Below, piece after piece: positions 8,206 to 15,909 of a stretch of 64,000 bases of DNA. The stretch comes from Gordonia asplenii (GTDB lineage Bacteria > Actinomycetota > Actinomycetes > Mycobacteriales > Mycobacteriaceae): positions 1-64,000 of the forward strand of contig NZ_JABBNB010000016.1 of the NCBI RefSeq assembly GCF_012933505.1, read 5' to 3'. Position 1 is the first letter of the stretch. Each line of letters opens with the position of its first letter. The position numbers and the translations under genes were made by a program. The notes under the pieces were generated by a model. It made no database searches. It was given only the letters and a program-made list of their open reading frames with translations, and was not told where the DNA came from.

Positions 8206-9390
8206 ATGGCACCACAGCGAGAATGGCTGGAGAAGGATTTCTACAAGGACCTGGGCGTCGCTTCTGACGCTTCGTCCGACGAGATTCGCAAGGCCTATCG
8301 CAAACTGGCCCGCGAACTTCACCCCGACGCCAATCCCAACGACAGCGCGGCCGAGGAACGCTTCAAGCGTGTTTCCGAGGCGCACAGCGTGCTCGCCGAT
8401 GCGGAGAAGCGCAAGGAATACGACGAGACGCGAGCGGCATTCGCCGGTGGACGGTTCCGCGGCGGCGGGGGATTCCCCGGCGGCGGTGGCACCTACACCA
8501 CGACCGGTGGCGGCGATTTCAACATCGGCGACCTCTTCGGCAACGCCGGATCCGGCGACGCAGGCGGATTCGGGGACCTGTTCGGCGATCTGTTCGGCGG
8601 CGGACGCTCCACGCGTTCGACGACGGCGTCGAACCGCCCCCGCCGCGGCAACGACCTGGAGAGTGAAACCACTCTGTCGTTCCGCGACGCCGCATTGGGC
8701 ACCACCGTCGGGCTGTCGCTGACCAGCCCCTCGCCATGCACCAAGTGCCATGGCAGCGGGGCCAAACCGGGGACCAGCCCGCGGGTGTGCCCGACCTGCA
8801 ACGGCTCGGGTTTCGTGAGCCGCAACCAGGGCGCGTTCGGATTCAGCGAGCCGTGCCAGGACTGCCAGGGCACCGGATCACGGATCGACGATCCGTGCGA
8901 CGACTGCAACGGCAGCGGTGTGCTCGTGCGTTCGCGCACCATCAACGTCCGCATCCCCGCGGGCGTCGAGGACGGTCAGCGCATCCGGCTGGCCGGCCAA
9001 GGTGAAGCGGGCATGCGCGGAGCGCCGTCGGGAGACCTGTACGTGGTGGTCCACGTGCGGGCCGACAAGATCTTCACCCGCACCGGCAACGATCTGAAAG
9101 TTCAGCTGCCGCTGAGTATTTCCGAGATGGTCCTCGGAGCGACGGTCTCAGTGCCGACGCTCGACGGGACCGTCGGAGTGAAGATCCCGGCCAACACCGC
9201 CGACGGTCGCACACTGCGGGTGCGCGGTCGGGGAGTGCCCAAGCGCTCCGGCGGCGCGGGTGACCTGCTCGTCACCGTCAAGGTGGCGGTACCGCCCAAG
9301 CTCGACGACGAAGCAGTCGAAGCAATGAAGAAGTACGCCGAGGCCGAGAAGGCCTCCGGCTTTGATCCACGAGCTGGATGGGGAGCGTAA
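8206..9390 (+). CDS. dnaJ: Chaperone DnaJ (DnaJ1, type I J-protein)
   Basis: DnaK co-chaperone that delivers substrates and stimulates ATP hydrolysis. The 394 residues hold a J-domain at about 10-75 with the His-Pro-Asp motif ([11 protein letters not shown]), a Gly/Phe-rich linker (80-140), and a zinc domain with four CxxCxGxG repeats ([32 protein letters not shown]). Two C-terminal substrate domains follow. An exceptionally strong AAAGGAGGTG lies ahead of the ATG. Its end abuts hspR. Confidence 0.97.
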   Translation: MAPQREWLEKDFYKDLGVASDASSDEIRKAYRKLARELHPDANPNDSAAEERFKRVSEAHSVLADAEKRKEYDETRAAFAGGRFRGGGGFPGGGGTYTTTGGGDFNIGDLFGNAGSGDAGGFGDLFGDLFGGGRSTRSTTASNRPRRGNDLESETTLSFRDAALGTTVGLSLTSPSPCTKCHGSGAKPGTSPRVCPTCNGSGFVSRNQGAFGFSEPCQDCQGTGSRIDDPCDDCNGSGVLVRSRTINVRIPAGVEDGQRIRLAGQGEAGMRGAPSGDLYVVVHVRADKIFTRTGNDLKVQLPLSISEMVLGATVSVPTLDGTVGVKIPANTADGRTLRVRGRGVPKRSGGAGDLLVTVKVAVPPKLDDEAVEAMKKYAEAEKASGFDPRAGWGA

Positions 9391-9392
9391 TC

Positions 9393-9794
9393 ATGGATTC
9401 GCAATCCCACGAGGCGGCCACCTTCATGATCTCGGTGGCCGCCGAGCTCGCGGGAATGCACGCTCAGACGCTGCGGACCTATGACCGGCTCGGGCTGGTC
9501 ACTCCGCAGCGCACCAGCGGCGGCGGACGCCGATACTCCTCGGGCGACGTCGAACTCCTCCGGGAGATTCAGCGTCTGTCGCAGGACGAGGGCGTGAATC
9601 TCGCGGGCATCAAACGCATCATCGAACTCAGTCGGGAAGTGGAGGCGCTGCGCACGCAAGTCGCCGAGCTGACCGAATCGCTCGACGCCGCGCGCGCCCG
9701 GCCGCGGGGCGATCTGGTACCTGTGCCGCGCACCAGCGCGCTGGTGGTGTGGCAGCCACGAACCGGACGTACCCGACGCCAGAGCGACAAGTAA
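9393..9794 (+). CDS. hspR: HspR, MerR-type heat-shock repressor
   Basis: This repressor of the dnaK operon binds HAIR sites with DnaK as co-repressor, as established for Streptomyces and mycobacterial HspR. The protein is 133 residues from ATG 9393, preceded by GGGGAGCG. It has the MerR winged helix (ISVAAELAGMHAQTLRTYDR, then LGLVTPQRTSGGGRRYS), followed by a coiled coil (EVEALRTQVAELTESL). An in-frame ATG at 9378 inside dnaJ is less likely, because it has no ribosome-binding site. It is last in the operon, with a terminator 6 bp downstream. Confidence 0.95.
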   Translation: MDSQSHEAATFMISVAAELAGMHAQTLRTYDRLGLVTPQRTSGGGRRYSSGDVELLREIQRLSQDEGVNLAGIKRIIELSREVEALRTQVAELTESLDAARARPRGDLVPVPRTSALVVWQPRTGRTRRQSDK

Positions 9795-9799
9795 TTCAA

Positions 9800-9830
9800 A
9801 GCGCCTACCCAACGGTAGGCGCTCTTTGCT
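9800..9830 (+). terminator. Intrinsic terminator of the dnaK operon
   Basis: AGCGCCTACC (9800-9809), loop CAAC, GGTAGGCGCT (9814-9823), then CTTTGCTT. A perfect 10-bp stem sits directly after hspR. Confidence 0.88.
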
Positions 9831-9860
9831 TGTCGGGCAGTCTTGATAGCCTGGTCAACC

Positions 9861-10940
9861 ATGGGCCATGTGCTAGGTATCGCCGTCGTCGACCGACAGA
9901 TCGCGTCTGTCGTGCACGATGCTGACGGTGCGCTGCTGGCCAGCAATCTGGTCGAACTCGACGTCGAGTCGCCGTCTGCCGTCGAAGCCGCCATCAACGA
10001 TCTCGTCGACTCGGTTCCCTACGACATCGACTCGATCGGGCTCGCCTGCGCCGATCCGACATTGACCGAGACTCTCTCGCAGCGTTTCGTGCTCAGCCCC
10101 GGCCGACCGGCCTGGTATGAGTCGGTTACTGTCACCGACATCGCGCCCGCTCTCGCGCAGGTGGGTGTCACCGAATCTCGACGCCCCGGCACCGTCGCCA
10201 TCGTCAACCTCGACGAGAACAGCGCGCCGGCCCCCGGAACGTCGATCGTCACCGTCGATACCACCACCGGCATCATCACCGCCGGAACCGATTTCGACGC
10301 CGGACACCGCGCCGACGAACCGTCCGCCGTCGTCGATCCGGCAGGCGCGAACACCGTGGCCGATGCGATCGCGGCGATGCCTGGAGGCGATGCCGTCACG
10401 TCGGTCATCTGCACGGGTCCGGGAGCCGCGCTCCCCGGCGTCGCACCCGCGTTCGAGTATGCGATGCAGCGCCCGGTGCAGATCGCCAGTCAGCCGCTGT
10501 ATGCGATCGCGTCCGGGGCGGCCTCGATGTCCACTCGGCTGCCGGTGCTCGGTGCCGCCGCCGACCCCGATTACGACCGTGCCAATCGTCGACGCTGGGC
10601 GATGATCATCGCCGCGGTGGCGGGTGCGTTCTTCGTGGCCACCATCGCGGGCGTGGCGGTGCTCTTCGGCACCGGCACGGCACAGCGGGTCGTCGAGGGG
10701 CCGACACTGTCGGTGACGACGGAGACCGTGACCCCACCGGCGCAGACGGTCACCACCACGGTGGTGCAACAGGGCGACGAGACGACGCGGGTCCGCACGG
10801 TGACACCGCCGGCGCGGACTGTGACCCGGACGGTTCGGCCGGACGGCCCGACGCCGACGGTCACGGTCTCCGAGACGGCGACGGTGACGGTGACCGAGAC
10901 GGTTCAAGGCGGCATCGTGCCGACGCTGCCGCAGAGCTAG
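9861..10940 (+). CDS. Single-pass membrane protein with Thr/Val-rich outer tail
   Basis: This is a 359-residue protein from ATG 9861; a TTG at 9843 is open but unlikely. Residues 1-245 form a cytosolic-looking domain that begins LGIAVVDRQIASVVHDADG, a strand-turn-strand pattern like the start of actin/Hsp70-type ATPase folds but without phosphate loops. A transmembrane helix follows (WAMIIAAVAGAFFVATIAGV, near 250-272). The outer tail of about 90 residues is Thr/Val/Pro repeats (TVTPPAQTVTTTV, TVTVSETATVTVTET). It resembles mycobacterial membrane proteins of unknown function (DUF7159-like, from memory). The promoter region is separate from the heat-shock operon. Confidence 0.7.
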   Translation: MGHVLGIAVVDRQIASVVHDADGALLASNLVELDVESPSAVEAAINDLVDSVPYDIDSIGLACADPTLTETLSQRFVLSPGRPAWYESVTVTDIAPALAQVGVTESRRPGTVAIVNLDENSAPAPGTSIVTVDTTTGIITAGTDFDAGHRADEPSAVVDPAGANTVADAIAAMPGGDAVTSVICTGPGAALPGVAPAFEYAMQRPVQIASQPLYAIASGAASMSTRLPVLGAAADPDYDRANRRRWAMIIAAVAGAFFVATIAGVAVLFGTGTAQRVVEGPTLSVTTETVTPPAQTVTTTVVQQGDETTRVRTVTPPARTVTRTVRPDGPTPTVTVSETATVTVTETVQGGIVPTLPQS

Positions 10941-11753
10941 GGTGTGTCGCGGCTAGTGGTATTGATGTCTAGCGCGCACTCTGCTTCGCCGTATCCTGCT
11001 GGTTGAGCGAGGCGAAGCCGAGTCGAAACCATTGTGACGCTGCGGGTTTCGTTAGTGCCTGGCCGGCGGGGGTTTCGACTCGCTCCGCTCGCTCAACCGG
11101 CAGAGGAACGCAACGTCATACAACCCTTTAAGTGCGACACCCTACGACTGGATTGTCGCGGCTAATGGTATTGATATCTTGCGCGCACCGCAGCTTCGCT
11201 GCATCCTGCTGGTTGAGCGAGGCGAAGCCGAGTCGAAACCATTGTGACGCTGCGGGTTTCGGCAGTGCCCGGCTGGTGGGTTTCGACTCGCTCCGCTCGC
11301 TCAACCGGCAGAGGAACACAACGTCATACAACCCTTTAAGTGCGACACCCTACGACTGGATTGTCGCGGCTAATGGTATTGATATCTTGCGCGCACCGCA
11401 GCTTCGCTGCATCCTGCTGGTTGAGCGAGGCGAAGCCGAGTCGAAACCATTGTGACGCTGCAGGTTTCGGCAGTGCCCGGCTGGTGGGTTTCGACTCGCT
11501 CCGCTCGCTCAACCGGCAGAGGAACACAACGTCATACAACTCTTTAAGTGCGACACCCTACGACTGGATTGTCGCGGCTAATGGTATTGATATCTTGCGC
11601 GCACTCTGCTTCGCTGCATCTTGCTGGTTGAGCGAGGCGAAGCCGAGTCGAAACCATTGTGACGCTGCAGGTTTCGTCATTGCCTGGCCCGCGGGGGTTT
11701 CGACTCGCTCCGCTCGCTCAACCGGCAGAGGAACGCAACGTCATACAACTGTT
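10941..11753. repeat. Four tandem ~208-bp units, each an imperfect hairpin
   Basis: The marker GGTTGAGCGAGGCGAAGCCG starts at 11001, 11211, 11419 and 11626, giving periods of 210, 208 and 207 bp. Within each unit this arm, ending GAGTCGAAACC, is followed about 35-50 nt later by its imperfect inverse, GGTTTCGACTCGCTCCGCTCG and onward. Units differ at only a few positions. Reading frames across the array encode no recognisable protein. The 276 bp after the array (to 12029) also hold no gene, only a shared fragment at 11761-11805 that recurs at 58.1 kb. Confidence 0.9.
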
Positions 11754-12029
11754 AAGTATCGCCGCGTGAACCCGGCCGTGGCGCGGTCCAGACGCGAAGC
11801 GACACTCTGGTGGCCGGGGTGGAACGATTCGTTGATGCCCATGGTGCGCGAGAGGCGCGAGTTCATCTGAACCGTCCATGACAAGAGCGGCAACGGTCGC
11901 GTCCGATACCCATCCATGGTCCCCGTCGAACACCCGCGGGGCATTCCGACCGTCCCCAAGTCGCGACAATCCACCAGGAGGCCGCGGGCGAAGCGCTCAG
12001 CGGCCTCCCAGCGTGGTTTCGGCGTGGAA

Positions 12030-13181
12030 CTACACCGGGTCGTGCTGGATGGAACTCGACGGCACACCCGCGATGAGCAGTTGCCTGCGGGTGTTCTGAA
12101 CCATCTCCGGCGACCCCGCGATGAGGACTTGGTGCATCGCCCAGCGGCCGTCGTCGAGCGCAGCGTCGATCGCCTTGCCGTAGCGGTGTTCGATCGTCGA
12201 ATCCTGGGGCAACGCCGACGCGTTGAGCCACCACGGATCCTCTTTCTCCTCCGAAGTCACGATGACGCGCAGCCAGGGGTTCTGGGCGACCATCCGGCGC
12301 AGAACGCCGAGCTCGTAGAGTTCGCCCGGGTACTTGGTGCCGTAGTAGAGCGTGGTGCGCGGGGCGTCGACGCGACGCGACATGTCGGTCAGGATGGCGC
12401 GCAGCGGGGCCAGCCCGGTGCCGCCGGCGATCATCAGCACTTCGGAGCCGTCGTACTTCACTTGCATCGTGCCGTGTGCCTGGGCCAGTGCCCACACGTC
12501 GCCGACCTGGGTTTCGAGGATCACCGACTTGCTGAACGTGCCACCTTCGACGCTGCGAACGTGAAACTCCAGTTCGCCCTGCGGATTCGGAGGGATCGAC
12601 GGCGACAGATTGCGCCAGACGCGCCGCCACTGCGGGATCTGCACTTCGAGATACTGGCCGGCCTTCTGCGGAAGTGGGGCATTCGCCACCAACCGGATCA
12701 CCGCCACGCCACGGGACACCCGGAATTTCTGTTCGACGCGAGCGGTCCAGACCGCCGGGCCCTCGACATACTCGGCCGCGCCGCGCATCACACCGGCGGC
12801 GAGGTTGAACGCTTCGGTTATCGTGGCGGCAGTGCTGGGGGTCCAGGCGTCGCCGAGGAGTTCGGCGAACTCATCGACTATCACCTGTCCCGCGAGCGGA
12901 TAGTATTCGGGGAGGACGTCGAATTTGCGGTGATCGCGTCCGAGTTGCCCGAGTACCTCGATGAGTTCTTCGTGCCCGGCGGGTTGCGGCACCACTGACA
13001 GGATGTGGTTGATCATCTTGTGGAACGAGGCCCGCTGATGCGTCATCGACGCCGGGTACAGTTCTCGCAGGTCGGGGCGGATTGCGAACAGGCGCGCAAA
13101 GAAGTGCCGGGTGAATGTGGCGGGGTCGTCAGCGATGCGCTGGCGTAAGTACTCAATGGGATTTTCTTGTGGATCCAACAT
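12030..13181 (-). CDS. Flavohaemoglobin-like protein (globin plus FAD/NAD reductase)
   Basis: The protein is 383 residues from ATG 13181, with GGAG just upstream. Residues 1-135 are a globin (ATFTRHFFARLFAIRPDLRELYP); the proximal His is in GRDHRKFDVLPEYYPLAG, and the Tyr that hydrogen-bonds to it in Hmp is kept. A ferredoxin-reductase-like module follows, with the NAD(P) motif MIAGGTGLAPLRAIL and C-terminal LIAGSPEMV. The usual FAD motif RxYS is replaced by RNLSPSIPP. Nitric-oxide dioxygenation is the normal role of the family. The altered FAD site suggests a type II flavohaemoglobin with a different electron donor. It is divergent from the amidohydrolase at 13308. Confidence 0.85.
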   Translation of the reverse strand: MLDPQENPIEYLRQRIADDPATFTRHFFARLFAIRPDLRELYPASMTHQRASFHKMINHILSVVPQPAGHEELIEVLGQLGRDHRKFDVLPEYYPLAGQVIVDEFAELLGDAWTPSTAATITEAFNLAAGVMRGAAEYVEGPAVWTARVEQKFRVSRGVAVIRLVANAPLPQKAGQYLEVQIPQWRRVWRNLSPSIPPNPQGELEFHVRSVEGGTFSKSVILETQVGDVWALAQAHGTMQVKYDGSEVLMIAGGTGLAPLRAILTDMSRRVDAPRTTLYYGTKYPGELYELGVLRRMVAQNPWLRVIVTSEEKEDPWWLNASALPQDSTIEHRYGKAIDAALDDGRWAMHQVLIAGSPEMVQNTRRQLLIAGVPSSSIQHDPV

Positions 13182-13307
13182 TTTCTCCAAAGCACCTCCT
13201 TCGGTGGTCGTGGTGAGTTTGTTTTCAGACTTTAGTCGCAGGCGGCGTGTTGCGTCCAAAGCTACGCGATACCTGATATGTGCGCGGGGCGGCGGCTGCA
13301 GTGACAT

Positions 13308-14414
13308 ATGGTCGTAACCATGCAGCCTCTCGAGGGGGTCGTGCCGGGGGTCGTCGACGCTCACGCACATTTCTGGAATCCGAAGCGGACACCGTGGGCG
13401 TCGAATCGGTTGTCGAGGTCGTACCGCTTCCTGCCTCGTCGGGTGGGGGATCTGGTGTTCACGGCGGCTGTCGGACAGGCCGATCGGGAGTTCGCCCTCA
13501 CGCCGCGCAATGTCGCCCGCGCCTACGAGCCGGCGCAGTACGAACTGGACGTCCGGGTGGTGCAGACAGCGGTGGGTGTCCCGATCGAATCGGTGGTGTT
13601 CGTCGAGTCACACTGGCACGCCGACGATCACAGCGGCGTGGACGAGGCGCGATATGTGGCGTCGCTGCCGTTCGGACGCGACGGAGCGCCTGATCTGGGC
13701 GCGTTCGTCGCGCACGCCGATCCACGCCACCCCAATGTGACCGCGCAGCTCGATCTGACGGCGGCCGCCGTACCGCAGTTTCGTGGCGTCCGGATGATGG
13801 GGGCGCGCCACCCCGACCCGAAGGTTCGCGACTGGGTCGACGTCGACGCTGTGCTCTCCAGTCGTGACTTCCTGGCCGGATTCGCCCGAATCGCGGAGCG
13901 GGACTTGCTGTTTGAGGCCTTCGTCTACTCCCACCAGCTTTACGACGTCGTGACGCTGGCCCGCGAGTACCCGCAGACGACCATCGTCATCGACCATCTC
14001 GGCGCGCCGGTGGGAGTCTTCGGTCCGGTCGGCTCGCGAACCGGCGCGACCGCTGCGGCGCGGTCGGACGTGCTGAGATTGTGGCGCGAGCGCACCGCGA
14101 TGCTGGCGCAGAACCCGAATGTGGTGATGAAACTGTCCGGCCTGGCGTTTCCGATTCTCGGCTACGGCCGCCTGGCGTCGGGCAACATCGGCAGTCGGGT
14201 GACCCTCGAGGAGATGATCGCGCCGCTCATCGACCATCTGCTCGCGCATTTCGGCGTCGATCGACTCCTCTTCGGCAGCAACTATCCGATCGACAAGCCG
14301 AACGCACCGTTCGAGACCATCGTCGTCGCGCTCGCCGAGATACTCAAGCCGCACGGAGAAGAGTTGCTGCGTAAGGTATTTCGGGAGAATGCGCGTCGGG
14401 TGTACCGGATGTGA
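13308..14414 (+). CDS. Amidohydrolase 2 family protein (TIM-barrel metal hydrolase)
   Basis: This 368-residue protein has the N-terminal metal-binding motif DAHAHFW near residue 20. Further conserved blocks are VFVESHWHADD, the strand end IVIDHLGAPVG, and the late active-site Asp-region FGSNYPID near residue 325. This set is typical of lactonase/decarboxylase-type amidohydrolases that bind Zn or Mn. Substrates range from lactones to aromatic carboxylates, and none can be assigned here. It may start at ATG 13308 or at ATG 13320 four codons later. It lies alone between a divergent flavohaemoglobin gene and a repeat-bearing spacer. Confidence 0.82.
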   Translation: MVVTMQPLEGVVPGVVDAHAHFWNPKRTPWASNRLSRSYRFLPRRVGDLVFTAAVGQADREFALTPRNVARAYEPAQYELDVRVVQTAVGVPIESVVFVESHWHADDHSGVDEARYVASLPFGRDGAPDLGAFVAHADPRHPNVTAQLDLTAAAVPQFRGVRMMGARHPDPKVRDWVDVDAVLSSRDFLAGFARIAERDLLFEAFVYSHQLYDVVTLAREYPQTTIVIDHLGAPVGVFGPVGSRTGATAAARSDVLRLWRERTAMLAQNPNVVMKLSGLAFPILGYGRLASGNIGSRVTLEEMIAPLIDHLLAHFGVDRLLFGSNYPIDKPNAPFETIVVALAEILKPHGEELLRKVFRENARRVYRM

Positions 14415-14684
14415 GCGGTCGAGTGTGCAGCCCTATCGCGCTCGGTCCAGTGGTCTTCGGTGTCGTGGGTTCGGATAGCGGATGGTCGCTGTCGTTCTTG
14501 CTGCGGTAGTTGCCCTGCGCGGCGCTGATGGGCTGGGTACTGCGGTGGTTTCTTCGACGCTGCGGTAGCGAGCGCAGTCGGAAAAGGTTGCCGCAGCGGC
14601 GAATTGGTTGCCGCAGTCGGAGCAGACTTACCGCAGCGGGCGCGCGACACGCAGTCGCGTCGGCGGGCCGACGCGTCGATCGCC
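14415..14684. repeat. Spacer with CTGCGGTA-type direct and inverted repeats
   Basis: No gene is seen. CTGCGGTAG/CTGCGGTGG occurs near 14501, 14540 and 14560. The inverse, GGTTGCCGCAG or TTACCGCAG, occurs at 14586, 14606 and 14629. The same short motif clusters again at 57977-58050. Confidence 0.6.
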
Positions 14685-14706
14685 GACTTCAAGTGCACTT
14701 GAAGTC
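14685..14706. promoter_or_regulatory. SoxR box
   Basis: A perfect 22-bp palindrome, GACTTCAAGTG followed by its exact inverse. It matches the SoxR-site pattern CTCAAGT-N-ACTTGAG at its core (TCAAGT...ACTTGA). It lies 31-46 bp ahead of soxR, depending on the start chosen, with no other gene reading away from it. Confidence 0.85.
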
Positions 14707-14736
14707 GAGGGCGGATTTCGGCGTAGCGTGGGGCGG

Positions 14737-15189
14737 GTGAGCGCACAGCACATGGAACTGACGGTCGGTGAGCTGGCCGATCGGTCGGGGGTCGCGGCGT
14801 CGGCGATTCGCTACTACGACGACCTCGGGCTCATCTTCAGCCGCCGGACGTCGGGCAATCAGCGTCGTTACCACCGCGCGATGCTGCGGCGCGTCGCGTT
14901 CATCAGAGCGTCGCAGGCGGCGGGCATTCCGTTGTCGGAGATCTCAGAGGTGTTGAGCGCCTTGGGTTCTCGTGAATCGCCGACGTCGAAGATGTGGGAG
15001 CAGGCGTCGAAGCGCTGGGTGGCCGACCTCAACCGACGCATCGAACTGCTCGAACGCATGCGTGACCTGATGGGCTCCTGCGTCGGCTGCGGCTGCTTGT
15101 CGATGACCGATTGCCGGCTGCTCAATCCGCACGATGAGTTGGGGGAGAAGGGGCCGGGGCCGCACCGATTGCTCGACGGGCTGGAATGA
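14737..15189 (+). CDS. soxR: Redox-sensing MerR regulator SoxR
   Basis: This dimeric transcription activator carries a [2Fe-2S] cluster that senses redox-cycling compounds. With GTG 14737 it is 150 residues; ATG 14752 would give 145. The MerR helix-turn-helix is VGELADRSGVAASAIRYYDD, and the dimer helix ends in the cluster motif CVGCGCLSMTDC, which is C-x2-C-x-C-x5-C (residues 115, 118, 120 and 126 from the GTG). All four Cys are present, so it should be functional. A perfect SoxR box immediately upstream indicates autoregulation. No oxidoreductase target is adjacent. Confidence 0.93.
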   Translation: MSAQHMELTVGELADRSGVAASAIRYYDDLGLIFSRRTSGNQRRYHRAMLRRVAFIRASQAAGIPLSEISEVLSALGSRESPTSKMWEQASKRWVADLNRRIELLERMRDLMGSCVGCGCLSMTDCRLLNPHDELGEKGPGPHRLLDGLE

Positions 15190-15259
15190 CCGTGACATGA
15201 CAAAGTTCCACACGCCGAGTTGTGAAATCAAGTCGGTCGGGCACCGATACAACGAGCAG

Positions 15260-15835
15260 TCACCCGTAGTATGCCGGTTGCGGCGCGTGCGGATCGGCAC
15301 GGACGATATCGAGCACATCGTCGTCGACTAGGCGGTCAATCGCCCGACGACGACCACCGATCCCGGCCCAGTGCGGATCGACATCGCACGCGATGCACCA
15401 GGCGTGGTCTGCCGGCCAGACGAATGCGGCGGGTTCTGTCGGAGAAAGCGTGGACCGACTCCACTCGCCGACCTGCGCGAGCGGACCTTTGAACAAGTAA
15501 AAGCGGCGGTTGGGGACCTCGATGCGAGGCGCGCCACCACTGATCTCGACCGCTCCCGGCCACCCTTCCCACAGACCGAAGTAGGCGTCATCGGGGGTCG
15601 ACGTTTCCGCGGCGAGGAGTGCGCACAGGCGAGCCACGAGTCCGGCCTCATCGGTGGGTCCGCCGGTGTCGACGTCACATTCGGATTGGCCCTCGGAGAC
15701 GGGGTCGGGGATGAAACGAAGGCGCGCATGGGAATCGAAACCCTCTGGGCCGAAACCGACGAGGACGTCCCACGGCAGTGCCGAGTCGATCAGCCACTGC
15801 GCCGGGGACAGATCGTTGCAGATAGTAAGTGTCAT
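15260..15835 (-). CDS. Hypothetical protein, 191 residues
   Basis: I do not recognise the family. The protein is soluble, without signal peptide or membrane segment. It is rich in Trp, Pro and Asp: LSPAQWLIDSALPWDVLVGFGPEGFD at the start (positions about 9-34), FGLWEGWPGAVEI near 100 and VWPADHAWCIACDVDPHWAGIGG near 145-168. The layout resembles conserved actinobacterial proteins of unknown function whose C-terminal strand block predicts a ligand-binding alpha/beta fold. It is likely monocistronic. The start is ATG 15835. Confidence 0.7.
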   Translation of the reverse strand: MTLTICNDLSPAQWLIDSALPWDVLVGFGPEGFDSHARLRFIPDPVSEGQSECDVDTGGPTDEAGLVARLCALLAAETSTPDDAYFGLWEGWPGAVEISGGAPRIEVPNRRFYLFKGPLAQVGEWSRSTLSPTEPAAFVWPADHAWCIACDVDPHWAGIGGRRRAIDRLVDDDVLDIVRADPHAPQPAYYG

Positions 15836-15861
15836 CGATGTGCAACGTACCCGACAATGCG

Positions 15862-15899
15862 ATTCGGCCCCGTCCCTTCCTCAAAGGCCGGGGCCGAAT
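15862..15899 (-). terminator. Hairpin between the minus-strand genes
   Basis: Arms ATTCGGCCCCG (15862-15872) and CGGGGCCGAAT (15889-15899) form an 11-bp stem with a 16-nt loop. It sits 11 bp past the stop of the aminotransferase gene and upstream of the 191-residue gene. It has no T-run. Confidence 0.65.
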
Positions 15900-15909
15900 T
15901 GCGCTGCGA

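Noticed and set aside
10941..11753. CRISPR array or coding tandem repeats
   Set aside because: Units are 208 bp, contiguous and have no unique spacers. The frames MRHPTT... repeat with the unit and encode nothing recognisable.
11741..12067. Minus-strand frame after the tandem array
   Set aside because: It overlaps the end of the flavohaemoglobin gene, has a low-complexity Arg/Ser composition and no start signal.
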